Shown: positions 43,862-52,932, counted from the stretch's first letter. The stretch is 64,000 nucleotides of DNA from Tyzzerella sp. (GCA_017465565.1 JAFTWA010000039.1:1-64000), one strand, 5' to 3'. Notes: generated by a model not told the origin, from the sequence alone. Translations and numbers: made by a program.

Positions 43862-45094
43862 TCATAGTCCATTATATTCTACCATAGGCTCAGAGGATAA
43901 ATCAATGATTTTCCGATTCTCTCCTATAGGTTCTTGCAGTTTTATGCTGCCTGTTGCTGTCGATTTTTTTGCTGTGTGTGTAATATTCAGATTCTTTTCT
44001 AAAATAATCACATTCTGCTCTTCAAGTTCCCTGCAAAATCGTTCAAATTTTTCTGTTAGAATTTGGGTTTTCTCCTCTTTCGAATATACTTGTTCTGTGA
44101 AATTGTATTCCTTGATTTTTATAGCACCAAACCAGACAGGCAAATAAAAATTTTCCTTTACTTTCATCTGCGTCTCCTTCGTATGTTGTTCAACTTTTGT
44201 TTCACTGCCCTTGTAGTACCCTAGTCTAAATAAATGATTGCCCACCTTCAGCTGCCATAAGGGGTATTCTTTTCCTGTATACTCCTTCTGCTGGTAGGAT
44301 GCATTTAATTCATCTTCGTAAAAATAACTGGTTTCTGCCCAAACATCAGCATCTGAAGTTACATACTTTTGCATCGTAACCTCTCCGCTGTCATTCATAA
44401 CGTCAATCGTTCCTGACACTAACAAATCGCCCGCTTTTACAGTGTCCCCCACTGATACCTGCGGTACACCATTTCTAGTAATAATATTTACAATAATTCC
44501 ATCCTTTGTTGCAAATATATCTGACGGCTCTTTATCTAATTCACTTACCTCAAATGTATCGGTATTTTCTTTCACTTCAATCGTAAGTTCTGTACCGTCT
44601 TGAGAAACAGATACCCAGACAATTTCATCGAAGTTTTTTCGGATATCTTTTACCATTTGGTTACAATCCACTTTATGCTTTAGCATTCCATGACGGATAT
44701 CCTTTGATTCCAAAAATTCAAATATAACATCGTCTGTAATCGACAGATTTCCAGTGATCTCTATATTCCATATAAAGAAAGTCAAAAAATATATTAGCAC
44801 AGCAGCTAATACACAACTTGCAAAAAAGAATTTTCTTTTACGGTATTTTTGAAAAAAGAATGGCAATCCAAAACGTTCTATAATAGTCACTTTGGTTTGT
44901 GTTTTTTTTATGATGGGTTTTAGTTTTCGAAAACCAGATACTTTCATATACATTTCATAAGCATTTCCGCATGATTCCAACCCCCAGATTTGGATTTTTT
45001 TATGCTTACACAGATTAAGAAAACGCTCTGGCGAATAGCCTGTGATTCGTATTTTCAGATATCCTTGTATCGTACGAATTAGATTAATGAGCAC
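43862..45094 (-). CDS. yqfD: Sporulation protein YqfD
   Basis: A 410-residue stage IV sporulation protein. A cytosolic N-terminal ~80 residues (IRTIQGYLKIRITGYSPERF) precedes a membrane helix (about 88-112) and a large extracytoplasmic domain with NIEITGNLSITDDVIFEFL and VGDTVKAGDLLVSGTID. In B. subtilis it is needed for spore development in the mother cell. The start is GTG at 45094 with AAGGAGGT 6 bases upstream. It lies between yqfC and phoH, the standard order yqfC-yqfD-phoH-ybeY. Confidence 0.93.
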   Translation of the reverse strand: MLINLIRTIQGYLKIRITGYSPERFLNLCKHKKIQIWGLESCGNAYEMYMKVSGFRKLKPIIKKTQTKVTIIERFGLPFFFQKYRKRKFFFASCVLAAVLIYFLTFFIWNIEITGNLSITDDVIFEFLESKDIRHGMLKHKVDCNQMVKDIRKNFDEIVWVSVSQDGTELTIEVKENTDTFEVSELDKEPSDIFATKDGIIVNIITRNGVPQVSVGDTVKAGDLLVSGTIDVMNDSGEVTMQKYVTSDADVWAETSYFYEDELNASYQQKEYTGKEYPLWQLKVGNHLFRLGYYKGSETKVEQHTKETQMKVKENFYLPVWFGAIKIKEYNFTEQVYSKEEKTQILTEKFERFCRELEEQNVIILEKNLNITHTAKKSTATGSIKLQEPIGENRKIIDLSSEPMVEYNGL

Positions 45095-45097
45095 TAT

Positions 45098-45376
45098 TTA
45101 ACCTCCTTCATGGTATTCAATCACTGAAATGCGTCCGCCTATTTTCATTTCATCATTTGTGTAATATTCTATCTGTAGATTTTTTCCGATGATGTGTATT
45201 CTTCCAATTTTAGTCTGAATCCTGATAAGTTTGTCTGTATATTCTAAAATTCCTCTGTAATTCTCAATATAAGCCTCAGATTGACCCGTAACTGTAACCA
45301 AAGGAACTCCAAGTATTACATCTTTTGGCATATTTACCGCATCGGTTATGCGGTTTTTCAGGTTCTTTTTCTCCAT
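45098..45376 (-). CDS. yqfC: Sporulation protein YqfC
   Basis: A ~92-residue protein with the YabP/YqfC pattern: MPKDVILGVPLVTVTGQ, then AYIENYRGILEYTDKLIRI and IGRIHIIGKNLQIEYYT. It is expressed in the mother cell in B. subtilis. The start is unclear: ATG at 45376 has no SD, and GTG at 45388 has a weak AGGT but lies inside a terminator-like hairpin (45375-45419). It precedes yqfD by 3 bases. Confidence 0.85.
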   Translation of the reverse strand: MEKKNLKNRITDAVNMPKDVILGVPLVTVTGQSEAYIENYRGILEYTDKLIRIQTKIGRIHIIGKNLQIEYYTNDEMKIGGRISVIEYHEGG

Positions 45377-45419
45377 AAAAAATGCCACACATATACTTTT
45401 ACCTAAAATATATGTGTGG
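45375..45419 (-). terminator. Terminator of the pdp operon overlapping the yqfC start
   Basis: Minus-strand stem CCACACATATA (45419-45409) / TATATGTGTGG (45395-45385), lengthened by TTTT/AAAA pairs around an AGGT loop, followed by CATTTTTTA. This is a canonical intrinsic terminator for transcripts ending at pdp, and its T-run reaches the yqfC ATG. Confidence 0.85.
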
Positions 45420-45433
45420 TCATCTTATCCCAT

Positions 45434-46738
45434 TCATGAAATTACTGTTTTAATAACTGGCTGCTTTTCCACTTTTTCTTCTATAAGTGTGTATGCATTT
45501 CGCAGTCTCTCTTTTCCTTGTGCAAGCTTTTCCAAATCATTGGCATGAATTGTTGCAAGCGCTTCTCCTTTTTCTACCTTGTCACCATGCTTCTTATGAA
45601 GAACAAGTCCAACTGCCAAATCAATCTCACTTTCTTTCGTCTCTCTCCCACCTCCAAGGAGTAAAGAGATGCGTCCGATTTCTTCCGTCTGAATCTTAGA
45701 AACAAAGCCCTCTTTTTCGCTAATAACTTCTTCTACATATTGGGCTGCAGGAAGTTTCTCCGGATGCAAGATTTCTTCTTCTGAACCACCCTGTGCAACG
45801 ATAAACTTTTTAAATGATTCAAATGCAGAGCCATTCTGAAGCGATAATTCCAACCTCGCTCTTGCTTCCTCCAGACTATCTGCTTTCTTTGCAGCAACAA
45901 CCATATGAGAACCAAGTGTTAATACCAGCTCTACCAAATCCTCTGGCCCATTTCCCCGTAAGGTTTCAATCGCTTCTTTTACTTCAAGCGCGTTTCCAAC
46001 GGCATTTCCAAGTGGCTGGTCCATCTCAGAAATGACAGCCGCCATGGTTCTTCCAGAAAGCTTTCCTATCGATACCATTGCTTCTGCAAGCGCTATAGAA
46101 TCCTCTAATGTCTTCATAAATGCACCGTCACCGGTTTTTACATCTAATACAATCGCATCTGCGCCAGAAGCCAGTTTCTTACTCATGATACTGCTTGCTA
46201 TTAAGGCAATCTTATCAACTGTCCCAGTTACATCACGAAGTGCATAGAGCTTTTTATCAGCTGGAGCAAGGTTTGCAGTCTGTCCTACGATTGCCATATG
46301 AATGCTATTTACGTTGTGAATAAATTCTTCGTTGGAAAGACTGGTATGAAATCCTGTGAAGCTTTCTAATTTATCAATGGTTCCGCCTGTATGACCAAGT
46401 CCACGTCCTGACATCTTTGCAACTGGTACGCCAAGGGACGCCACCATAGGACCAAGCACTAAGGAAGTTTTATCTCCAACGCCGCCTGTGCTGTGCTTAT
46501 CCACTTTAATTCCCTCAATTGCAGATAAATCCAGCATGTCACCACTTTCTGCCATGGCAAGTGTTAGATTCACAGTCTCTTCTGCTGTCATGTCCTGAAA
46601 ACAGATGGCCATAAGCATCGCAGACATTTGATAATCCGGTATGTTACCATTTGTATAGTTGGTAATCATGTATCGTATTTCTTCTTCCGTGAGTTCTAAA
46701 CCTTTCTTTTTCTTTACGATTAAATCATACATATTCAT
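45434..46738 (-). CDS. pdp: Pyrimidine-nucleoside phosphorylase
   Basis: A 434-residue phosphorylase cleaving uridine, thymidine or deoxyuridine to base and (deoxy)ribose-1-phosphate. The phosphate/nucleoside motif [20 protein letters not shown] (20 residues) and [17 protein letters not shown] (17) are diagnostic. The alpha and alpha/beta domains span the full length. No good SD precedes the ATG at 46738; ATG at 46732 is an alternative. It follows the GTPase-RNase fusion gene by 3 bases, so the two are co-transcribed. Confidence 0.96.
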   Translation of the reverse strand: MNMYDLIVKKKKGLELTEEEIRYMITNYTNGNIPDYQMSAMLMAICFQDMTAEETVNLTLAMAESGDMLDLSAIEGIKVDKHSTGGVGDKTSLVLGPMVASLGVPVAKMSGRGLGHTGGTIDKLESFTGFHTSLSNEEFIHNVNSIHMAIVGQTANLAPADKKLYALRDVTGTVDKIALIASSIMSKKLASGADAIVLDVKTGDGAFMKTLEDSIALAEAMVSIGKLSGRTMAAVISEMDQPLGNAVGNALEVKEAIETLRGNGPEDLVELVLTLGSHMVVAAKKADSLEEARARLELSLQNGSAFESFKKFIVAQGGSEEEILHPEKLPAAQYVEEVISEKEGFVSKIQTEEIGRISLLLGGGRETKESEIDLAVGLVLHKKHGDKVEKGEALATIHANDLEKLAQGKERLRNAYTLIEEKVEKQPVIKTVIS

Positions 46739-46741
46739 AGA

Positions 46742-49402
46742 CTAATCACTTTCCTTTTCTTCTAATTCATGAAATTCTCTTCTTCCCATGCGGACATCAT
46801 CCATGAAGTCCGCCAATTCTTCAGGAAGCCCTTCAAAGAGATAACTGCTGGTTTTCTTGGTTTTCTCTAAATGTTCTTCACGTATTTCTTGATTCATAAG
46901 CTTAATTTCTGTTAACAAATCTCTCGCTGAAATGCGGTGTGCCCCCTGACCAATGATAATCATTTGCTCCAGTGCATCCGATGTTGCAACCTTTACCTGA
47001 TATTTTTTACCAATTTCCTGTACCGTCTTTTCGATGTACTGGTCGGCCGTCTCAGCCTCTTTTGTATATACCACATAAATATTATGATATTTTAAAACTT
47101 CACCAATATTTCCAGGAACCTTGTAGCCGTCAAATACCAGAATAACTATATTCTTACGATATCCTTGGTAATTACAAAGAACATCCATAAGTTTTCCGCG
47201 CGCGCCCTCTATATTTACTTTTGATAACTCCTTTAAGTCTTCCCACGCAAAGATAACATTATAGCCATCCACTAGAAGAACTTCTTGCAATTGTTCTTGT
47301 TTTTTCACCTTTTTCGGCTGTGAAGTGGATGATGAAATGATTCTTGTACTATCGTAACGCTCTCTCTTCATTGGTCCATAAGTGCGCTCAAAGATTTCTT
47401 TGAGTTCCTCATCATCAATTACCAGAGGCGCTGAATAAGACGTTGCAGTTATTTCTTTTTGCATTTGTTTTTGTTTTGCAGCAAGACTTTCCGTATGCAT
47501 ATGATTTTCAACCTCGCTCCAGTGCACCACAAAGCCAGCTCCATGACTGCAGAATACGGAGCCAGTTGGATTATCCAAATCAGCCTCTGAATCATAACCA
47601 ATCTGTGCAATTACTTCTTCACTGTTATGACATGGCTCATACCCTTTCAATGTGCAGAATAAGCGTCCCAAGCCTCTGCTGTAAGCAACCACCTCTGTCT
47701 GATAATCTCTCATATGAAGAACAGGCGCTGTTCCTTTTAAAACAGACATATCTCCATCAATTTCTGGCTGTGAAAATGTTCCCTGCATCTTTTGAATATC
47801 AGACATTGCACGTCCTATCATTTCAGAAGGAACTTCCAATTGATATTCATAGACCGGCTCTAAAAGGATACTACTTGCACGCTTCAGTCCTTGCCGCACT
47901 GCACGGTAAGTCGCCTGACGGAAATCGCCGCCTTCTGTGTGTTTTAAGTGCGCGCGTCCATTTACAAGCGTAATCTTCATATCTGTAATCTCAGAACCTG
48001 TCAGAACACCAAGATGTCTTTTTTCCTGCAAATGTGTGAGTACGAGCCTTTGCCAGTTGCGGTCTAGTATGTCTTCACTGCAATCTGTCTGAAACTTCAG
48101 TCCACTTCCTCTCTCACCAGGTTCTAATAACAATCTTACCTCCGCATAGTGTCTAAGTGGCTCATAATGGCCTGCCCCTTCCACTGCTTCAGCAATCGTC
48201 TCTTTATATACAATGTTTCCCGTTCCAAATTCCACTTCCGTCAGGAAACGTTCAGCAATCATGTTCTTTAAAATTTCAATCTGAACTTCCCCCATAACCT
48301 GTGCATGGATTTCGCCCAGCGGCTCGTTCCAAACAATGTGAAGTTCTGGTTCTTCCTCTTCTAACTGTTTTAGTTTTAAGAACATACCATGGACATCACA
48401 ACCCTCAGGTAATTGAATCTGATAAGTCAGTACTGGCTCCAACATTGGCGAATAAGCATCCTCTTCCAATCCAAATCCATCACCGATTCTTGTACTTTGA
48501 AGTCCTGTCACTGCACAGATACTTCCAGCAAAAATCTCATTCGCTGGCGTAAAAGAATTTCCCGAGTAGATTCGAATCTGATCAACCTTTTCTTCTTCCT
48601 TTAACTCTGTCTTTACCTTCAAAGAACCACCTGTTATTTTCAAGTGAGTGAGGCGATTTCCCTGTTTATCTCTGGAAATCTTATAAACTTTTGCCCCAAA
48701 TTCTTCTGGATACTCTGGGCATTTCGTATTTTTCTCAAATCCTTCCAGGAACTCTTCGATTCCTTGTAATTTCAGTGCAGAACCAAAATAACATGGAAAG
48801 ATTTTGCGCTTCTGAATCATTTGCTGAATTTGTCCTGCCGAAACTTCTTCGCCTTCCAGAAATTGTTCTAATACTTTTTCATCACACACAGCAACATTTT
48901 CAAGAAATTCATTAGAATCTTGTTCTGAAGAAAAGTCTACACAGTTGTCATGAAGCTGTTTCTTTAGTTCTGTCAACAGAGCTTCTTTGTCTGTACCATC
49001 CTGATCCATTTTATTAATAAATAAAAATACTGGAATCTCATAGCGCTCAAGTAATTTCCATAATGTCTTCACATGCCCCTGTACACCATCGGCTCCACTG
49101 ATAACTAAAATTGCATAGTCAAGCACCTGAAGGGTTCGTTCCATCTCCGCAGAGAAATCTACATGCCCCGGAGTATCTAAGAGTGTGATTTCTTTTTCTC
49201 GAAGCTTTACCTCTGCCTGTTTGGAGAAAATGGTAATGCCACGCGAACGTTCTAACTCGTATGTGTCAAGAAATGCGTTCCCGTGGTCTACTCTTCCAAG
49301 TTTTCGTATATTTCCACTCAAATATAAAATACTCTCTGCAAGTGTTGTCTTTCCAGCATCTACATGTGCCAGAATTCCAACTACTAAACGATTGTTGGTC
49401 AT
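46742..49402 (-). CDS. TetM/EF-G-like ribosomal GTPase fused to an NYN (YacP/Rae1-type) RNase domain
   Basis: An 886-residue two-part protein. Residues 1-~625 are a TetM/EF-G-like factor: G1 AHVDAGKTT (12-20), G3 DTPGH (76-80), G4 NKMD (130-133), G5 SALK (208-211), and domain IV with the tip KHTEGGDFRQATY (487-499). After a linker (about 630-705) comes an NYN/PIN-like domain, with acidic residues D712 (LLVDGYNVI), D758 (VFDGYK), D787 (EAETADQYI) and D809 (VATSDALE). This resembles B. subtilis Rae1/YacP, an A-site mRNA endonuclease. Tet(M) proper is about 640 residues, so this is not simple tetracycline resistance. SD TAGGAG. An A-site ribosome-rescue or mRNA-cleaving role is inferred. Confidence 0.85.
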   Translation of the reverse strand: MTNNRLVVGILAHVDAGKTTLAESILYLSGNIRKLGRVDHGNAFLDTYELERSRGITIFSKQAEVKLREKEITLLDTPGHVDFSAEMERTLQVLDYAILVISGADGVQGHVKTLWKLLERYEIPVFLFINKMDQDGTDKEALLTELKKQLHDNCVDFSSEQDSNEFLENVAVCDEKVLEQFLEGEEVSAGQIQQMIQKRKIFPCYFGSALKLQGIEEFLEGFEKNTKCPEYPEEFGAKVYKISRDKQGNRLTHLKITGGSLKVKTELKEEEKVDQIRIYSGNSFTPANEIFAGSICAVTGLQSTRIGDGFGLEEDAYSPMLEPVLTYQIQLPEGCDVHGMFLKLKQLEEEEPELHIVWNEPLGEIHAQVMGEVQIEILKNMIAERFLTEVEFGTGNIVYKETIAEAVEGAGHYEPLRHYAEVRLLLEPGERGSGLKFQTDCSEDILDRNWQRLVLTHLQEKRHLGVLTGSEITDMKITLVNGRAHLKHTEGGDFRQATYRAVRQGLKRASSILLEPVYEYQLEVPSEMIGRAMSDIQKMQGTFSQPEIDGDMSVLKGTAPVLHMRDYQTEVVAYSRGLGRLFCTLKGYEPCHNSEEVIAQIGYDSEADLDNPTGSVFCSHGAGFVVHWSEVENHMHTESLAAKQKQMQKEITATSYSAPLVIDDEELKEIFERTYGPMKRERYDSTRIISSSTSQPKKVKKQEQLQEVLLVDGYNVIFAWEDLKELSKVNIEGARGKLMDVLCNYQGYRKNIVILVFDGYKVPGNIGEVLKYHNIYVVYTKEAETADQYIEKTVQEIGKKYQVKVATSDALEQMIIIGQGAHRISARDLLTEIKLMNQEIREEHLEKTKKTSSYLFEGLPEELADFMDDVRMGRREFHELEEKESD

Positions 49403-49413
49403 TTTTACTACTC

Positions 49414-50121
49414 CTACATTTTGCCATATTCGGAAATGATTCCATCTATAATCTTTGAGGCTTCGCTTCTTGTAAGCCTACAAAAGTCACAAGTTACTCT
49501 AACGTCATGGAATGCACAAAGTGCTTTTATATATTCCACCTGTTTTCCGGTACATGGCTGTGTTTTTTTCGGTTTGAATTGTAATTGCTCTGGTATGAAG
49601 AGTTTCCCGTCTTTTTCTTCATATTCATGAGCCAGCATATGATAAACCTTTGCGGTCGATAAAGCATCGTAATAGGCACGATGCGCAGCAGGATTCTCAA
49701 TTCCATAATATGTACATAAAGAACCTAGACTTTTTGATTCTAAATCCTTATGTACCTTTCGTGCAATCTTCAATGTATCAATTCCCGTCTTTTCAAAGGG
49801 AAAAGCATATTGATTGGCGTATTTTTTTATAAATTTATAATCAAACATAATATTATGTCCAACTAATACATCATTACCACAAAATGCAACAAAATCACGG
49901 ATGATTGACTCGGTGTCTCTTGCACATGCCACCATCTCATTCGTGATTCCTGTAATGCTTGTAATCATTGGGGAAATCGGCTGCTCTGGCTTTAGAAATT
50001 CCATAAAGCGTTCTCTGACTTTACCATCTACCACTTTCAAAGCACCAATTTCTATTATGTAATCACTTTCTACGTTAAGGCCTGTTGTTTCTAAGTCGAA
50101 GGCTACATAATTTTTAATCAT
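49414..50121 (-). CDS. DEDDh 3'-5' exonuclease (DNA polymerase III epsilon-like)
   Basis: A 235-residue exonuclease. Exo I is AFDLETTGL (Asp, Glu), Exo II is GHNIMFDYKFI, and Exo III HRAYYDALSTAKVY gives the DEDDh His and Asp. After residue ~180 there is a ~55-residue tail (PCTGKQVEYIKALCAFHD, then DFCRLTRSEASKIIDG) that looks like a small separate domain. I chose the ATG at 50121, where homologues start; its SD is poor (GAGAGG, 16 bases away). The frame overlaps the end of dus only if the longer start at 50154 is used. Confidence 0.85.
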   Translation of the reverse strand: MIKNYVAFDLETTGLNVESDYIIEIGALKVVDGKVRERFMEFLKPEQPISPMITSITGITNEMVACARDTESIIRDFVAFCGNDVLVGHNIMFDYKFIKKYANQYAFPFEKTGIDTLKIARKVHKDLESKSLGSLCTYYGIENPAAHRAYYDALSTAKVYHMLAHEYEEKDGKLFIPEQLQFKPKKTQPCTGKQVEYIKALCAFHDVRVTCDFCRLTRSEASKIIDGIISEYGKM

Positions 50122-50132
50122 TTTTTCTATTC

Positions 50133-51074
50133 TTAATCCTCTCGCAAAGCACAAGTTTCAAATAACGTGCTTATGATATTTTCATACTCTTTGAGACGTT
50201 CTGTCTTCTTAATTTTCTTTGCATGTTTTTCGGCATCTTCAAATAAAGAAATCATGTAAAACCATAATTCCTTCATCTTGAAGAGAACATTACGGTCTCC
50301 AGAACTGATTTTAATGTATTCCTCTAAAACCATCTGATGAAAACCGTATAAATTATCTTTAGAAAGTTTTAAACCACTTTCTATATTAGATACTAAAGCA
50401 GGATTTTTTATAATTCCCCTGCCTAACATGAGTGCTTTTGCCTCAGAAAAACGCAAATAGAACCTTTCATAATCTTCTTTCGAATGAATATCTCCGTTAT
50501 AGCAAATCGGATTCTTACTTTCTTTGTAAGCCACCTCAAACATATCCCAGTTTGGAGTATTGTTATAATAATCAGTTTGAACTCTTGGATGTATCGTTAA
50601 CTCTTCTATCGGATATTTGTTGTATATTTCTAAAATACGATAGAATTCATCTGGATTTTCTTTACCAATCCTTGTTTTCACAGAAATCTTCATATCTGTT
50701 TTTTCAAAAACTTCTTCTAAAAATCTATCCAACTCATCTGGAAATGCAAGGAAACCCGAACCTTTCTTTTTCGTTACGACAGTCTTAGAAGGACATCCAA
50801 AATTAAGATTAATCTCATCATATCCCAAAGCTTTAATATCTTTTGCTGTTTTTAAAAAGTCCTCTGAATTATTCGTTAATAATTGAGGAATGACTACTAA
50901 GCCTTCATTATGCTCCGGTGAAAGTTCTTTTAATTCTCTTGTACTAAATTTCTTATCCTTATGTGGTACGATAAAAGGAGTAAAATACTTATCCATTTTT
51001 CGAAAATATTTGTGATAAGCATTCCGATACACATAAGTTGTAACCCCTTCTAACGGAGCCAGGTAGTATTTCAT
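50133..51074 (-). CDS. dus: Divergent tRNA-dihydrouridine synthase
   Basis: A 313-residue FMN-dependent enzyme reducing uridines in tRNA. It begins YYLAPLEGVTTYVYRNAYH. EINLNFGCPSKTVV, KISVKTRIG, ELTIHPRVQTDYY, YNGDIHSKED and ALMLGRGIIKNPAL follow the Dus TIM barrel. After GCPS I see KKKGSGFLAFP with no Cys where several Dus proteins carry the catalytic Cys, so this is a divergent subgroup. SD TGGAG. It lies 15 bases after the cysteine-cluster gene. Confidence 0.87.
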   Translation of the reverse strand: MKYYLAPLEGVTTYVYRNAYHKYFRKMDKYFTPFIVPHKDKKFSTRELKELSPEHNEGLVVIPQLLTNNSEDFLKTAKDIKALGYDEINLNFGCPSKTVVTKKKGSGFLAFPDELDRFLEEVFEKTDMKISVKTRIGKENPDEFYRILEIYNKYPIEELTIHPRVQTDYYNNTPNWDMFEVAYKESKNPICYNGDIHSKEDYERFYLRFSEAKALMLGRGIIKNPALVSNIESGLKLSKDNLYGFHQMVLEEYIKISSGDRNVLFKMKELWFYMISLFEDAEKHAKKIKKTERLKEYENIISTLFETCALRED

Positions 51075-51089
51075 GTAAAAATCTCCAGT

Positions 51090-51761
51090 CTATTTTGTAA
51101 GTGTTGCAATCACAGCCTTTGCTTTTTTGAGACGCTCTTCAAACTGCGAATAGAACTCCTCAGCGTTGTAACGCTCAATAAAGAAATGCTGTAAAATGAA
51201 CATATTTATCTTCTTAATCAATTCTTCATCCAGATTAGAATTCACCCTCGCTTGCACATCATTAACAAAATCGTGCCAATCTAAAATAAACTTATCATTC
51301 TTTTTAAGTTCAGGCGTATCAATCCATTTCTTCACTTTTACTTTTGTGCGATTCTTATTGCTGCATTCATTTACTTGTAAGAAATATTGAAAACCATCTT
51401 CATCATAAATTCTTCCAAGCGGAAAGAGCCTACAAATGCTTGGCCTAAATTCGTGAATACTGCATCTTCCCTCTGCATTTAAAAACGCACATGCCTCATC
51501 TGTGCCAGACATATTCAAATGCGGTAATATGATTCCATCAAACATATTTAATGCCAATTTGTCAGCTAAAAACATTTCAAAGGGTACTCCTAATCCAGTT
51601 GTCAGGCGATAAACATCATACGGATCTAATATAATAGATTCCCCCATACCCTTGCAGCAGTCAAAGCACCCCTTACAATCATTGCAGTCTGCTTTTACAA
51701 GGTCATTTGCGCTATACAATTTGCCATCTGAAATTTCATTGATATCTATATCACGTTTCAT
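51090..51761 (-). CDS. YkgJ-family cysteine cluster protein
   Basis: A 223-residue protein with the YkgJ pattern of conserved cysteines: ADCNDCKGCFDCCKGMG near the N-terminus, then CAFLNAEGRCSIHEFRPSIC (20 residues) and RLFPLGR. It probably binds a zinc or Fe-S cluster. The C-terminal ~90 residues are helical and charged. Function unknown. SD AAGGAAG. It begins 1 base after the methyltransferase stop, so the genes are coupled. Confidence 0.87.
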   Translation of the reverse strand: MKRDIDINEISDGKLYSANDLVKADCNDCKGCFDCCKGMGESIILDPYDVYRLTTGLGVPFEMFLADKLALNMFDGIILPHLNMSGTDEACAFLNAEGRCSIHEFRPSICRLFPLGRIYDEDGFQYFLQVNECSNKNRTKVKVKKWIDTPELKKNDKFILDWHDFVNDVQARVNSNLDEELIKKINMFILQHFFIERYNAEEFYSQFEERLKKAKAVIATLTK

Positions 51762-51762
51762 T

Positions 51763-52542
51763 TTATTTCTTCCTTAAAATATCTAATGTGTGTGCACTTG
51801 CACCAAGTAATTCTGGTCTTTCACAGGTTGACAAATGATACTGGATAAATAGTTCATAAGTCTCTTCATCCATTGCATTCAAAATCTGTCTCATATAATT
51901 TGCTGGACCATCTGCAGAGATAATCTGGATACGCTCCACATCTGCGGCTTTATTCACTTCCGCAATGTCCTCCAACCTTACATAATCATACAAATCTTTT
52001 TTCGAAGGCATAACGCGAAATGCTTCATTCACCTTACCTTCTGCTAAAATCTCTTTCATATGATTTTCTTTAAAACCATATGTTAAGATACTATATTCAT
52101 TCATGCAGTAGGCAACAAGAATAATGCCGCCGCGTTTTGTTACACGTACAGCTTCCTGTAATGCTTTCTGCTTATCCTCCATGGTATAGAGATGATACAT
52201 CGGTCCAAATACCAGCGTCAAATCAAACATATTATCCTGAAATCTTTTCAAATTCAGAGCAGTTCCCTGATATGCTTTCACAGAACTGCCTTTTTGCTTC
52301 AAAATGCCAAGATTATACTTTACAAGCTCAACAGCTGTCACGTCATAGCCTTCATCCGCCAAAGCAACCGAATATCTTCCTGTGCCTGCTCCCACATCAA
52401 GGATTTTCGCGTTTGATGGCAATTCTTCCAGATATTTATGTATGTACTTCATAGAAGTAACATATTCCACGTTTCCATGCCTTCTAGTAAGCCTTTTATC
52501 TTCACAAAATTTATTATAATATTGTTCAAGTTCTGTTGACAT
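51763..52542 (-). CDS. Class I SAM-dependent methyltransferase
   Basis: A 259-residue methyltransferase. Motif I is ILDVGAGTGRYSVALADEG with the SAM-binding glycines; motif II acidic residue is in VTAVELV, and DLTLVFGPMYHL is motif IV. The substrate is not identified. I prefer the ATG at 52542 (AGAGAG about 8 bases upstream); ATG at 52563 is in frame but lacks an SD. It is first of a run that continues through the cysteine-cluster gene, dus and the exonuclease to the GTPase-RNase fusion. Confidence 0.85.
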   Translation of the reverse strand: MSTELEQYYNKFCEDKRLTRRHGNVEYVTSMKYIHKYLEELPSNAKILDVGAGTGRYSVALADEGYDVTAVELVKYNLGILKQKGSSVKAYQGTALNLKRFQDNMFDLTLVFGPMYHLYTMEDKQKALQEAVRVTKRGGIILVAYCMNEYSILTYGFKENHMKEILAEGKVNEAFRVMPSKKDLYDYVRLEDIAEVNKAADVERIQIISADGPANYMRQILNAMDEETYELFIQYHLSTCERPELLGASAHTLDILRKK

Positions 52543-52563
52543 ATCTACACTCTCTTCATTCAT

Positions 52564-52932
52564 ATTTCATTGTTTCATTCTAACATGAAATCACACATTT
52601 TCCAACAATGTTTTTTCGAGGTGGGTTTGTGTAGTTCTTCAGGTGGGTTATGAAACTTCGGGAAATTAACGCGATTTTCCATATATAAAAAAACTAGCTT
52701 CCAGTGCTAACACTTTTGCCAAAATCCTTTGCATGTCAGCACAATTATTTTCCATGCGGAAAAACTTGCCTAAAATACCGCAAAAATCGGCAAAAATCAA
52801 GAATTTTTCATCCGTAGTACATCAAAAATACTGCATATGGAAAATTACCATATGATTTCTTATGGTAAAAAACACAGATTCATCAAAGACGAATCTGTGC
52901 TCAAACTATGCATTTCAATTATTATGTAACTA
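52564..52932. other. 369-base intergenic region with repeats
   Basis: No gene or RNA family recognised. It contains AGGTGGGTT twice (52619-52627 and 52641-52649, 22 bases apart) and three copies of ATTTTCCAT, one inverted (about 52674, 52748 and 52834-52844). Small palindromes are CATATGG/CCATATG near 52834-52854 and TTTTCC-ATGC-GGAAAA near 52749. It ends with the mscL terminator. It could be a decayed element or a small RNA locus. Confidence 0.4.
52867..52899 (-). terminator. mscL terminator
   Basis: Minus-strand stem CACAGATTC (52899-52891) / GAATCTGTG (52881-52873) followed by TTTTTT (52872-52867). Confidence 0.9.

Noticed and set aside
45420-45460. Sigma-E promoter for yqfC
   Set aside because: CATATATT resembles a -10 but no -35 at the right spacing, so I did not call it.
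47443-47973. 176-codon open frame on the plus strand
   Set aside because: Antisense shadow of the GTPase-RNase gene, with no SD and low-complexity His/Gln/Leu composition.
46742-49402. Acquired tetracycline resistance gene tet(M)/tet(W)
   Set aside because: The protein is ~245 residues longer, domain IV differs from the TetM tip, and it sits in a stable housekeeping operon with no mobile element nearby.
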